DNA of 64,000 nt from Mantis religiosa (GCA_030765055.1 CM060952.1:86698993-86762992), one strand, 5' to 3'; positions 1 through 10,435 are shown, counted from the stretch's first letter. Made by a program: numbers and translations. Notes: generated by a model from the letters alone, not told the origin.

Positions 1-46
1 TGGACGTGAGGCAGACATGCTACCACTTAGGCTACACAAGCAGGCT
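1..46 (-). mobile_element. SINE family A, 5' head, cut by window edge
   Basis: The reverse strand matches the tRNA-like head of SINE A (compare the complete copy at 54218-54444): a GCGTAG-type A-box region and the TGTCTGCCTCACGTTCAAG anticodon-arm-like stretch. Only the first 45 or so bases of the element lie inside the window. Confidence 0.6.
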
Positions 47-431
47 CTATCATTCCGAACTGCCAAAGAGTGCATTAGAAAAGTACTTACACGTAGGTAG
101 AAAAAGTCAAATGAATGTAAGTTGAGATTATTAGCCTTGAGTATCCTAGTCAATTTGCATTAGTTCCTCTGCATCCCCCACTTCAATCCTAAGGGAAGGC
201 GGTGCTTGCCTTCTAATATGGTGTTTTCTGACTCTTCCCATGCCAAGACAATGTCCTTCACTGGTTGGCAGAGGGTGGTAATATAAGGGGACCATGGTTT
301 AACGGTCGATTATTTTCTATGGGGATATCTCACATCGCCTATGTATGAGTTACGGTACAGGCGGATATTGAATTAATTTTCACGATTATATGCATTTGTC
401 ATGGATTCAAAATACCCCATAGATCTTTAAA
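47..431. other. No recognisable feature
   Basis: Unstructured mixed sequence. I see no convincing reading frame, RNA gene or known repeat. Confidence 0.4.
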
Positions 432-676
432 ACCAGAACTATGGGAGTGTGGGTATGTCTCACTCTCAAAAGCTCCCGAATTCGATCTCGGTTAGGGTAG
501 TCATCTAAAGCGTTTATTATTTTTTTTATTTTGCTGTTTTCCCTTATTCTGTGTAGACAAACGTCGAGCAATTCTAAATATCTAGTGATCCCAGTCACAT
601 TTGAGCATAACATCATCCATTTCATGACAAACCCGATTAACTTTGAGTTACAACTATTTTTTTTTTTTTTTTTTTG
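432..676 (+). mobile_element. SINE family A, diverged, T/A-rich 3' end
   Basis: A decayed copy of the tRNA-derived SINE. CTCCCGAATTCGATCTCGGT corresponds to the B-box region (family GAGTTCGAATCTCGG), followed by the family body (TTTTCCCTTATTCTG, ATTTGAGCATAACATCATC) and a run of T just where the family 3' tail is expected. Many substitutions mark an old insertion. An ORF on the opposite strand across it is a shadow. Confidence 0.7.
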
Positions 677-837
677 AGATTGAAAGTATTGCCTTTCACC
701 CAAAACCTCAATATTCATAGTTTACGTAAATATATGTGCAGCAGTCGCCTGAACACAAAGCAAGCATTTTTTCTGCGTCCTAGCGTATGACCACGTAAGC
801 GCCAACCAATGATGAGCCGGGTGTAGAACTGGTGTCC

Positions 838-1030
838 AGGTGAATCGTTAGGAGCTTCGATAAGCAGCGATCCTCGCAGAGAAAGCCGACATTCCCGCTG
901 CAAGATATGTGACAGTGGCCCTTATACCTCCTTGCATCGGCTGCCAGCTCTGTCGCGGTTGGTGAGCGTGAGATCGGCAGTCGGCAGAGTTCGGCAACTG
1001 TGAGCCCATCAGGACTGTAGCGATATGTTA
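838..1030 (+). repeat. Dispersed repeat family H, copy 1
   Basis: Shares an ordered series of blocks with 45305-45490: AGGAGCTTCGATA, GAAAGCCGACATTCCCGCTGC, TTGCATCGGCTGCCAGC, GTGAGCGTGAGATCGGCAGT and GGACTGTAGCG. No coding potential is visible. Two copies in 64 kb point to an interspersed repeat of unknown class. Confidence 0.6.
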
Positions 1031-1070
1031 TTATTTTAGATAAAGATCTGTGTTTACGTAGGTATTCTTA

Positions 1071-1170
<100 letters not shown>

Positions 1171-1189
1171 CAGCATATTCCAAAATTAA

Positions 1190-1320
1190 ATGTTTACCAC
1201 CTTCCAAGGTTGCGACACATGAACATTTTACAGAAAATACCTCCTCTCCTCCTCAAGCTACCCTTTACATGGATGCTTTTTATTCCCTCAAAATGGCTGT
1301 GCCTTTTAGAATTATAATCA
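1190..1320 (+). repeat. Family G repeat tail beside a microsatellite
   Basis: Contains the family G block CTCAAGCTACCCTTTACATGG, preceded by a C/T-rich stretch and GACACATGAACATTTTAC. Similar blocks follow GT-rich stretches at 8395-8600 and 14014-14420. Here the repeat directly follows an AG microsatellite. Diverged, so the family assignment is moderate. Confidence 0.45.
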
Positions 1321-1901
1321 CGCTAAGGAATTGTTCAAGTTACATAACTCAAGCCATCCGCATTAGAACTCATACCGCAGTGAAAATAAGCCAATGACAC
1401 AGGTAAAACAGTTTTTGCATAACTCAGCAATGAGGTACGAGTATTTTGTCATCTACGACGTTACAGGGCAAAGATCGGGAACAATTAAATTTAATTTCCT
1501 TTCCTCCCAGCTTTAAGCTTAGAAATTTCTGAGCCTGATTATAACATACACTAATATCACAATATATCTAGCTGCAATCCAGAAACTGCAGGACTAAAGA
1601 GAATGTTGTTTCTTTTTCTTTGCATGTTGTAATCAAATTTGTTGGCAGTGCTAAATAATTGTATAAACAGAGAAAGTAGCCTACATCAGTGGGCCAACAT
1701 TTTATAATTACGAGAACATTATCTCTTCTCAATGATCGCAGAATATGTCCCTTTCAAATAGGTTAAAGTGTTGGTCTAAGAGCGCAGAATCTTTATATTC
1801 ACCAGCTACATCTCTAGTTCTGTGTATGTTAATATGTTTGTGCTCTTAAGTAACTACGGAAGTTAAGAGAAAGCAGAATGTTTAAAAGGTCATGCTCTAT
1901 A
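1321..1901. other. No recognisable feature
   Basis: AT-rich, with stops in all frames. I recognise nothing here. Confidence 0.4.
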
Positions 1902-1908
1902 TTCTGAC

Positions 1909-2153
1909 GGTCGCGCCGTGGCTCAGTGGTTAAACCACTTGGCTCTCACCAAGACGGCCTGGGTTCGATCCCAGGCGACCGCAAAGTGAGATTTGTGGTG
2001 GACAACACGGCGCTGGGGCGGGTTTTCTCCGGAGTCTCCGGTTTCCTCCACCATCTCATTCCACCGGTGCTCCATCTTCATCTCATGTATCATCAGTGTC
2101 ATCACCTGCAATGCGATGTAAAAGCGGGCGTTAAACATTACACACACTCTACG
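1909..2153 (+). mobile_element. SINE family B, full-length, with target-site duplication
   Basis: A tRNA-derived SINE. The head carries an RNA polymerase III A box (GTGGCTCAGTGGTTAA) and a near-consensus B box (GGGTTCGATCCCAGGCGACC). A tRNA-unrelated body follows (GTGGTGGACAACACGGCG, TCCGGTTTCCTCCACC). The 7-bp duplication TTCTGAC flanks it at 1902-1908 and 2154-2160. Related copies lie at 5485 and 23391. There is no A-rich tail; the element ends in a CACACAC-type stretch. The ORFs on both strands here are incidental. It is tRNA-like, not a tRNA gene, because the cloverleaf is not complete. Confidence 0.85.
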
Positions 2154-2160
2154 TTCTGAC

Positions 2161-2468
2161 CAAGGATTCTTCCACCACTATTTACAGCATTTCTAAAACT
2201 TGGAAGATTATTGGGGGGAAAGAAATCAGACCTTCGCCTATGTTTGACGGTCTTTTGCGAGAATATCATCCGTTATTAGAAACAGCCAAGGTTCTATAAA
2301 ATTATAACTACAATGAGTAAAGAAGACGTTTAACCTTAAAACTGTTCTAGAACTCTCTAAAGTAATTTCAAAAATAATGAGTCGATAGACATCAAATACT
2401 CTAATTCCTCATTCCAATTTAATACTAACCGAAAACATGACGTAAGACATCTCGTACCGTATACCGGG
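2161..2468. other. No recognisable feature
   Basis: AT-rich spacer between SINE B and the TA-flanked element that starts at 2471. Confidence 0.4.
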
Positions 2469-2599
2469 TAGTTAAATTATAATCGAACCTCCTCGTGGCC
2501 TCTCTCAGTGCGCGTGGCGGGCGGCAGTCGCCGAAAACTTAGGGCGGCAGATACGGATTAGAATCCTTACCTTATAATAGACACTGGAGATGTTCACCT

Positions 2600-2743
2600 T
2601 CTGCTCTCAAACAGGCAAAAGTTTGATTGTGATTTCTTGCACAATGCTTTCCCTAAGTTTCTGTAGTATATGAAGATTGGAAGATGCACTTTTCCTATAA
2701 AGAACTTTAGCTGATGACCGCCGTAGTTGAGCGCCCTTATATA

Positions 2744-2791
<48 letters not shown>

Positions 2792-3190
2792 TATCATTTA
2801 AAGTACTTTATAAATAAAAGCCAAAACTCGTTAGGTCAGACGAACGAGCGGGCCGGGAATCAACACTAATTATTCTGCCACCAAACAACTCTCTTACTGC
2901 ATTTAACGATTAGGCAGTCTTATGTGGTGCTGCCCAATCTTACTGGAACCAATCATACTATTTCTCTTCTTCATCCAAACTATTGAAAAATGGTCTTAGA
3001 ACTAACCTCTTATATCGCTCTGCATTTACTGTTTCATCAAAGAATATAGGCTCCATTATTATTCTAGCACTTGTCACACACCACACTCCAATTTTCTGAT
3101 CATAATCAGGCGTTTCATCCAGCAGCACAGGTTTTCCTGAAATCCAGCATCGACAGTTGTGAGAATTCAAACGTCCAGTTAAATCCTTTT
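2600..3190 (-). pseudogene. Broken mariner-like DDE transposase in element M
   Basis: DDE-type transposases of the Tc1/mariner superfamily cut and paste their own element at TA sites. Reading on the minus strand: SHNCRCW, then GVWCVTSARIIMEPIFF and NAERYKRLVLRPFF, then with stops YDWFQ*DWAAPHKTA (the family's QQDGAxxHTA, second catalytic D) and RSSDLTS (the SPDLTPxD region). The segment then runs through an in-frame GAT/CAT microsatellite into the C-terminus. In-frame stops at two places, loss of the N-terminal DNA-binding half and the microsatellite make it non-functional. The longest open piece is about 70 codons (2958-3170). Confidence 0.75.
2744..2797. repeat. (CAT)n microsatellite inside the transposase
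   Basis: About 16 CAT units ending in TTATCATTT. It sits where the transposase should read FYLWGTLKD, so it appears to be an expansion within the dead coding region rather than an independent locus. Confidence 0.93.
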
Positions 3191-3525
3191 ATGGATTAGA
3201 AAAACAATTACAAAAACTCATACGTGATCATTTTGCTTTAATGCTTGCACACGTGCGTAGCGATATGGCTTCAGTTTCAACAGATGTGTATCGTTCCAAT
3301 CTACATACAGTACAGGACTGAGGGAAAATATTGTGCATCAAATCACAAGAATCCCTGCCGAGCTTCGAAGAGTGAGCGAGAATATTTACACGAAAGCAGG
3401 AGTTCAACATTTCCATATAAGGTAAGGATTTTAGTCCGCCTCTGTCAGTTTAGGTTCCCCGGCGACTGCCGGTAGTCTCACGCAGTAGAAAGAGGCTGTG
3501 AATGGATTCCTTTATAATTTAACTA

Positions 3526-4314
3526 CGCTGTATTTAAGGTATCTGGGCGTCTAATAAAATATATATCTGGAACGCTCAATATATAGTTCTCTGAAATTTT
3601 CATTAAATTTGTATTATTCTGCACAAACTGTAAATTGTTTTGTTGCATTAATCACTTCCTAATTATTCGTTCCTATCGGTTTGAACGGTATACACAGTTA
3701 ACGATAACAATGAAATAGTTTTCTAATTAAGATGCGCTGATAGAATAACATGTGATAGGTTATTATTCAAGTAGTTTAAATCTATTTACATGTTACATTT
3801 CTTTTAATACTTAAATTTACTGAAATGCAGAAGTCTCATTCATCTGTTTCTCGTAAGGTTGTGTGATTATTCTTCAGGTGCACTTAAGATGAGAAATGAA
3901 CGTACCCTGGTCATCGCCTGCTTGTCAGACCAGGTGGATGTGCCGTGGCTTACACCATTTAGCTGGCCAATGTAAACGTCTAGCCTGAATGGGCCACTCG
4001 AAATAGCTTCGGTGATTTGTCAAGACACTTTCAATTCATGTATCTGAATCTTTTATCGTTCTGGTGACTTGTTTTGGTATTCGTTTTACTAAATGTTTAA
4101 GGCTCTAATGGGACACAAGTAACTACCATGATTTGTAATTAGTATTGGTTAATACATTTTAAAAGGAATGTTTTGCACTCTTAAACTCTGTTGTTATCAG
4201 TTGTACCATTTTACAATTACGTCGTACATGGCCGTTATTAACTTTACTGAAGATCGGGAAACGGATTTTAATGTGTTTGGATTGTGATTACGGACAATTA
4301 ACGTAAATGCTATG
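3526..4314. other. No clear feature
   Basis: Mostly AT-rich unique-looking sequence. Near 3939-3965 a stretch reading GCCGTGGCTTACACCATTT resembles the SINE B head, but no B box follows, so I do not call it. Confidence 0.35.
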
Positions 4315-4330
4315 TATATGCTATTGAGGT

Positions 4331-4865
4331 CCCCGTAGGGGAGAGCTACCGTCCCCTTCAGCTGCCGTGGTGCGGCTGCTGCGGACCCCTATCACTCGTG
4401 GTACCTCTGGCGTTACTAGAGGAACCTCGGGCCGAACATTCGAGCCCCTCCCTGAATGGCAGTTGTTCGGAATGGGTTGGACTCGAGGGGGCAGGTGTTC
4501 CCGATACCCGTGGGAGATCGGGTACGTCTCCGGACGGGGTTGAGGGAAGCATTCCGGCGTAGTAGCCTGCATAGCTAGTAGAAGGTGTGCTAGATCACCA
4601 GGCGTCCCCACCGAGGTCATATCGGTAGCCTTCCCCTTCGGGGTTGGCGCGCGTAAGTGGCGTATCCACTTCCATCCCGTCTTGAGTCCACAGGACCAGA
4701 TAACGGGGGGGGCTTGTTAGTCTCTAGGTCTTGCCCTATAGAAAGCCCCACGGAGGCGCCGGGTGCCCTTTTGGGACAGCTCGGTAACTCCCTGCTCTTA
4801 GAGGGGGGGGGGCCCTCAGTCTTCACACTGTGTGGATTGCCCTGGTAGATACCTTCGAGCTTATA
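4331..4865 (-). mobile_element. GC-rich retroposon family L, copy 1
   Basis: An abrupt GC-rich island in AT-rich sequence, homologous on the reverse strand to 29376-29843. A 16-bp duplication, TATATGCTATTGAGGT at 4315-4330 against TATATGATATTGAGGT at 4866-4881 (15 of 16), flanks it. Both copies share the 3' end (GCTGAAGGGGACGG, then CCCCTACG) but differ at the 5' end, as in 5'-truncated LINE-type retroposons. There is no A-tail. A shared stretch translates as GDLAHLLLAMQA on the minus strand, but frames shift between the copies, so coding is unproven. A G run at 4803-4812 is part of it. It could be the 3' end of an unidentified LINE or a SINE-like unit. Confidence 0.75.
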
Positions 4866-4881
4866 TATATGATATTGAGGT

Positions 4882-5484
4882 ACAGGCATTTTGACCTCAC
4901 CTCGTGCTGTAATAATATATTTAAAAGGTCCTTATGTATAGATGGAAACAGGTTTTAACAGGTAGAGAGTAATTTGTGGGTGAAAGGAAAAGAAGTTGCA
5001 TGAAGTTAAATGTTTCAATGTACCTAAATTAACCAAAGGGATGAACGTTTGTTGCTTAAAATAAAGTTTTCAGAGATAGATATGTGAACTGGTAAATTAA
5101 CACAGTGTAATGTAGAATATTACATCAAGATTCATTTTCTTTGCACAGTGATAATTTTATTTATTAACAGCAGTATGTTGACAGGTTACTTAGAACCTCC
5201 AAGAACGCGTTATGTCATGTACCCAATCAGATAGTGAGTAATGTATTTATGAAATAACTGTTAGAGAGAGAAAAAAACAAATAATTTAATGAGGTGAACA
5301 CCTACTACAGTTCCAGTTATTAAATCATCTACACTTGTACCTCTGACATCCTCTATATTAACAGTTACATTATCAAATAGGTACAACTTCTTGTCAGAAA
5401 CTCAGCTGTTGTTGAAGTTTATTCTGGATAACTTGGAACCGTCTTCCACATTCAAACTTTCCCAGAACATAGAATACGGAGGAA
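4882..5484. other. No recognisable feature
   Basis: AT-rich. No frame, RNA or repeat that I can support. Confidence 0.4.
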
Positions 5485-5700
5485 GCGGTGGCGTGGCTGA
5501 GTAGTTAGATCGCTTGCTTTTACCAAGGGTTCGATACCAGAGGATTGCAAGTAAGTTCTTTGGTGCGTAAAATGAAGTCTGAGCGGGATCTCCAATTTCC
5601 CCTGCCATTCATTCGAAAACCGCTCCATAGTCGCCTTTCCAATCCTCTATCTCAGAACATCACATCATTTATTTCCTCATTCTCGTAGTGCTCTGGTCTG
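5485..5700 (+). mobile_element. SINE family B, diverged
   Basis: GGCGTGGCTGAGTAGTTAG matches the A box of the copy at 1909, and AAGGGTTCGATACCAGAGGA the B box. The body diverges (GATCTCCAATTTCCCCTGCC against CCGGTTTCCTCCACC) but keeps the order. I see no target duplication. Confidence 0.65.
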
Positions 5701-5926
5701 ACCAGTGATACTGATTACACTTGATCCAGTCTGTGAACTCCTCGACCAACATTCGACATCTGGTGCCCCTTGTTAAATCGAGGGGAGTGTGTATCCCCCA
5801 TTCGAGCATGGAAATAATAGAAGGAAGAAGAACAAGAATACGGAAATATTGACGGTGCAGATGTCCTGGAAAGAAGTGAAATTTCAAATTCAGTAATTAG
5901 CAACTGATTTTGCCATCGTTTCAGCT

Positions 5927-6152
5927 GCCCGCCTACGTAGCGTAGGTGTAACGTGCCTGCTTCACATTCAGTGGGTCACGAGTTCGAAAATCGGCCAGAA
6001 AGAATTATCTGGATAAGCTTTTTTCAGGGTTTTGTCTAATACTGAAAGATAATAGTTGGATAACTCTAAGCTCTATGAACTCTGGGCTTATTTTAGCATC
6101 ATTTCATTCATTTTCTTATATGACTTCACGTTGGAGGATGTTAGTTTTAAAA
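5927..6152 (+). mobile_element. SINE family A, full-length, diverged
   Basis: Starts GCCCGCCTACGTAGCGTAGG (A box) with CACGAGTTCGAAAATCGG (B box), then the family body (GGATAACTCTAAGCTCTATG) to the conserved 3' end ACTTCACGTTGGAGGATGT. It faces an opposite-strand copy only 27 bp downstream, forming an inverted pair. Confidence 0.85.
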
Positions 6153-6179
6153 GCCTCCTATATTCTTTATGTAGTTACA

Positions 6180-6429
6180 ACCTTTTTTTTTCTTTCCAAT
6201 TTACGTCCTCCAACATTAAGTCATTTCGGACGATGAATGGAATTGGTGAAATGATGCTCAAATGTGTCCAAGTTCCATAGAGCTTAGAACCATCCGACAT
6301 TCGTCTTTCAGGATAAGGGAAAACCCCGGGAAAAAACCCTTATCCAGATAACTCACCCTGACCGAGATTCGAACTCGAGACCTCTTGAACGTGAGGCAGA
6401 CATGCTGCCACCACGCTACCGAGGCTGGC
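6180..6429 (-). mobile_element. SINE family A, full-length, 12-bp target duplication
   Basis: A complete minus-strand copy: T-rich run (the A-tail complement) at the left, AATTTACGTCCTCCAAC, the central body, GATTCGAACTCGAGACC (B-box complement) and the GCTACCGAGGC head. The perfect duplication TATGTAGTTACA lies at 6168-6179 and 6430-6441, so target-primed insertion is directly visible. Confidence 0.93.
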
Positions 6430-6441
6430 TATGTAGTTACA

Positions 6442-7216
6442 GCGAAATGTATAGCATTCATTTGAGGAAGCGTTATTTCAATTTGAATGGAGTGGATAAA
6501 AAATAATTTTCCTAAGATGAGAGGAGAGCAAAAGTGTACAGCGAACTTCGGGTAAGCTTAACACGCCCTATATTTGTTTCCAAGAAGTTTCCGAGCTTGT
6601 ACTATGATGTGGACCGGGTTATTTCTCCCAGTTACGCCCACAATGACTGAAGTTGTATTTGTAAGAGATCATCCATCTTTATGCCTTCCGGAACTTGGTG
6701 TTGAAGTCCCGTTCTCATATCTTCCTTTCTGACTCCAAACTGAGTGGGCCCTGAAATTTATGACAGTCCCTTCTGGAGGAAGCAACTTTTCTTACATATG
6801 TAATGCTTCCGACAGGGAGAAGGATAGAACTATCTCCCTCGGAGTGCGCGGCGCCGATTACTGGACAACTTGTCGGCACTGACACAATTTCTGTCTTGCC
6901 CTACTTTCGGTTGTTTTCACCGAATACCCCCACGTTGGATAGAAGCGTTCCCTAACTAGGTCGATTACTTCTTTTGATTTACCACTCTTCAAAATACTAC
7001 GCTTCAAACATACACCTGAATATTGAGGTTATAACAAACGTTAGCGACCAATGAACGCTTTCTCCGACTTTCAAACCAAACAAACGAAGGGGAAAAATCG
7101 CTTAAGCAGCTTGCCTTTGTCTTTAGCAGTTCCGCCGATATATTTTCGGTACTTTATTTGATTTAACGAACTTTTGTCACCTTTATTTCGAGATTGAAGG
7201 TAGAGAATATGTATAT
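6442..7216. other. No recognisable feature
   Basis: A somewhat more GC-balanced patch at 6680-6960 stands out from the surrounding AT-rich DNA, but stops occur in all frames and no family is recognised. Confidence 0.35.
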
Positions 7217-7269
7217 ATGCTGTCAGTTACTCGTATCAGTGCCGCCGGTGTGCTGGAATTTCGTCTTGA

Positions 7270-7420
7270 AGGAGTTATTTTACGTGCCAGTAAATCTACT
7301 GATATGGATATTGCTGTGACATTTAAACACACGAAAAAGCAATCGACCTGGTCCGGGTTTGAGCCCGTTATCTCGGGATCAGTAGGCCAGAGCCTAATCC
7401 TTCCCGCATTGTTTGGTGAT
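7270..7420 (-). repeat. tRNA-like repeat remnant (family D)
   Basis: Contains ATCGACCTGGTCCGGGTTTGA and GCCCGTTATCTCGGGATCAG. On the reverse strand the GGGCTCAAACCCGGACC part resembles a B-box arm. It looks like the end of a dispersed arthropod repeat. An open frame of 98 codons across it (7217-7513) has no recognisable domain and is probably incidental. Confidence 0.35.
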
Positions 7421-7596
7421 AATGACGCTGTGTATAGGCGTGAGGCTGCACTCGGGTTGGCAAAGTTAGGCCATCAGCTTATACATTTATTATTACTAGT
7501 ATTATTACCATAACTGAAGTGATTAAAATGCAAAGACGATGCCATTTTATGTACTTAGAGCATAAGAGTATGTACGATGTTTTTATTACTAACGTG

Positions 7597-7775
7597 GTTT
7601 AGATTTTGTTTCTCTAATTTACATCCTCGCAACGTTAAGTTATATCGATGACTGAAATGATGTTCAAATGAGTCCAGGGGTTCAAAGAGCTTAGAGTTAC
7701 TGGATATTCATCTTTCAGGATAAAGCAAAGCTCCGGAAGAAACATCTTTATCCACTATCTCACACTGACTAAGAT
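7597..7775 (-). mobile_element. SINE family A, 5'-truncated or decayed head
   Basis: Reverse-strand copy. CTAATTTACATCCTCGCAACG is the family 3' end, followed by ATGAGTCCAGGGGTTCAAAG and CTTTCAGGATAAAGC. The tRNA-like head is almost unrecognisable after about 7765. Confidence 0.75.
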
Positions 7776-8394
7776 TTCAACACTGCACGCTTAGATTTTG
7801 TACCTCTTTTATATATTGCACGCTTATATCACAAAATCTCGCCATTTTTACTATTTATAATATCCACCAAAAGTGACCAGGAAAATAAAATAGATTTCCT
7901 GGATCTCTAGCTGAATCGAAACATACTTTATGGGAATAAATGAATGGGGCAAAAGAAAAAAGTTACTCATTTTTATTCGTTTTAAGCTGCATGGTGTAAA
8001 AGTATAGATTATTTTGATTCCGACTGGTGAATAGGAAATCAATTGGATAGCACACTGGCTGAAAGCAATCACGTGCAGCTACCATAAGTAATCTAACATC
8101 TAGATACATTTTTTGTATTTACGAAAAAAAATTGCGAGCTACTGCAAGTGACGAATGATTTTGTCTAAAGAATTACAAAACTTTGGTAACGATTGGTTTT
8201 ATTATTTTACTGAATAATAGAAGACAAAAATAAAACTAAAAGTTATGGAATAAATTGACTAAGAAGTTATACTTTTGTTATACAAAACTCAATTACGTTT
8301 AATGTATTGTTACAAAATAGCATATATTTATTGTTAAATCCCTTTGGAACTATACAAAATTAAATTAAATTTGAATAAAGAGTACACTGAGTGT
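7776..8394. other. No recognisable feature
   Basis: Very AT-rich sequence. Nothing identified. Confidence 0.4.
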
Positions 8395-8600
8395 ATGAGT
8401 GTGTGCATGCGCGCGTGTGTGTACAACAAACTTTATGCACGAAGTGTCCGTTAAATAACAATTTTGTAATTTAATGTCAGGTTCTTGAAAGGATGCCACA
8501 CGAATATTATGAAGAAAAATATTATCCTCTCCAAACTATCCTTTATATGAAATATTTTAGTTATCATTTTATTTTCTCAGAACCAATAATTTTTATTAAA
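8395..8600 (+). repeat. Family G repeat with GT-rich head
   Basis: A short GTGTGTGCATGCGCGCGTGTG stretch is followed by the family G blocks CTCCAAACTATCCTTTATATG and ATATTTTAGTTATCATTTTA. The same order (GT repeat, then CCAAACTATCCTTTATATGG) is seen at 14014-14420. Confidence 0.55.
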
Positions 8601-9181
8601 ACACAATGTTAAAAACTGTTTTCTTTACAAATACGATATACCTACATCTTACATTTTCTGTAAATGGCCTCTGAAGTTTCTGTTTTGTGTAAAAAATGTA
8701 GTTGTGCAAAATTTAGTTAAACAATGCAGACCCTTTAAAGCATATAATTTGCTCCAAATAGCATTTGTTGTGGTGTTAACAATATCCAGGATATTCTCTG
8801 TTATTGACTTGAGTTGTCAAATATTGTGACGAAATGATAACATCAAGTTGTGCTAATATCACTTCATTTGTCACGTAAACTGTTTTCACAGCGTCAACTT
8901 ACACTTAATTTCACTATCATTAATGCCCAGAGTGAACACAACTGGTCCGTAGAGATTACAGTAGAGCAAGTGTTTACTTATGACTAGGGCCCGGAAGCTG
9001 TTGACCTAAAAATTCTCTAAAAATTAAAAACCATATTTTAAAATTAACTTACTTACTAAATAATGCAATTATTGCTGCTAAATGATAAATAAATTCAAAA
9101 TTATTTGGGTCATTTTCAATTTTATAAAATATGGCAAAATAAGTTACTGTACCCATTAGCCAAAGTATACCTTACTTAGCT

Positions 9182-10275
9182 TTGGTCATCTTCAAGTTAT
9201 CAAAAGTAAAGGAACGGCGGTTGTGAGATAAAACTGCTTTATACTTTGAGAAACTTCTCTCCACTTTCACAGATGTTATAGGTGCATATTTGAAAAACAC
9301 TGTCACTACTTGTTAAATCCTGCTCAAAAATATCAGTTTTTAAGTTTTCTCCTGATAGATAGTGAAAATCTCTTGGCAACCACTTTATATGACAACTACT
9401 TCTCTCACTATTTGAAAATTGTCACAGTGCAGTTAAACATGTACCCCAGTGTGTTAAAATTGGTGCTGGGGGCAAAGCTATATTAGGGGCTTTTTATTTG
9501 AAATACATAGTTCGGGTTGGAAATTAGTGTATGTACTTCTGTAAATGTTGATGTGACCTTTTCCGTCATGATGAATTCGATGAAAAGCATGGGCCAAACA
9601 CGTAACATTCACCATCTTACTTAAAATAATTGGATCGATTTTGCCGCCTTTACCATGTAAGGCACCATGTCTGTTCGGAAGAGGAGCATGTTGTCATGCT
9701 GATTTCCACTAGGTCACAATAAACACATGAAATTTATCAAACGGTTTGCATATCTGACAGTGGTTAACAACTTACATAAGCTCTGAAGTAAGAAGAAACA
9801 TTTGTCCGGCGCTAGTAGCTTCTAGCGTACCATTGGCCACATAACGCCTCTCTGAATCGATTGTCTCATAAATTGATACATACTTTTCTTCCCATTCACT
9901 TATTCACGCATTCGGTTTAACGTATCTTCATAACATTTCTGTAGGTAACTTTTATGCAAAGTTGATTCATTTGGACGTTCAAGAAGACCTCGTAATTTGG
10001 AATTAATTTTCCTAGCGGAATATTTGCACTAACAAACACTTCACACAATTCTTTATAAAAGGAAGATGACTTGTTACTTGTCAAAGCCGTTTCTTTTAAC
10101 AGTAACGCAGACGCTTGTGTTCATTTTTTTCACATTTTGAAAAGCTTGCAAATGTTTTTCTGTGGATGCAATCCACGCGTATTGCATGATGTAATCAGCG
10201 ATTCCTGGAATTGGTGCGTGAAATTCACCAGCACTGTTAGGACGCTGACCTGTGTTAATTACATGTTTACGACAC
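9182..10275 (-). pseudogene. Broken hAT transposase
   Basis: hAT transposases excise and reinsert their element and leave 8-bp duplications. Reading on the minus strand from 10275: YVSIYETIDSERRYVANGTL (the DET region with the first catalytic D altered), LLTSEL, MVNVTCLAHAFHRI (matching the family's NVTCLAHGLHR) and then, near 9300-9185, the C-terminal dimerisation region KYAPITSVKVERSFSKYKAV followed by LSHNRRSFTFDNLK, which is the hAT signature. Several stops and frame changes interrupt it, and the N-terminal zinc-finger part is not clear. Longest recognisable uninterrupted block: about 40 residues at the C-terminus. Confidence 0.88.
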
Positions 10276-10334
10276 TTACAAAGTTACTATTTCATATACA
10301 ATATATAAATGAACTTTTAATCACAGATTATTTT

Positions 10335-10435
10335 AAAATCCCCCAAAAAACCCATGGGTCAGGTTCAGGTCCACAACGGGAATGGAACCCGGGCCTCCCG
10401 AATGCGGGCTACAGATTACAATGCCCTATAAATTC
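10335..10435 (-). mobile_element. Retroposon family K fragment inside the hAT element
   Basis: AAAAAACCCATGGGTCAGGT, GGAATGGAACCCGGGCCTCC and ATGCGGGCTACAGATTACA match the order found in the longer K copy (54180-54500). On the minus strand it contains a B-box-like CGGGTTCCATTCCCG, so the family head is probably tRNA-derived. Only about 100 bp is present. Confidence 0.6.

Larger units (their letters stand above)
2471..3523 (-). mobile_element. Mariner-like fold-back element M, TA-flanked
   Basis: Bounded by TA (2469-2470 and 3524-3525), the target duplication expected of Tc1/mariner elements. The ends are inverted (GTTAAATTATAA at the left, TTATAATTTAAC region at the right) and the inverted similarity continues inward for about 200-250 bp: 2471-2720 pairs with 3250-3523. 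The arms are not only untranslated ends. Both carry transposase C-terminal coding, reading LRESIVQEIT on the minus strand near 2650 and LRENIVHQIT on the plus strand near 3325. The central transposase reads on the minus strand. The 5' half of the parent element is missing and replaced by an inverted copy of its 3' end. Confidence 0.75.

Noticed and set aside
1911..1982. tRNA gene
   Set aside because: A and B boxes are present, but the arms do not close into a full cloverleaf and the sequence continues into a SINE B body with a target duplication.
4321..4889. Proline-rich proteins on the minus strand (99, 64 and 90 codons)
   Set aside because: They fall in family L, and the second copy at 29376 has the frames shifted, so they are not conserved as whole proteins.
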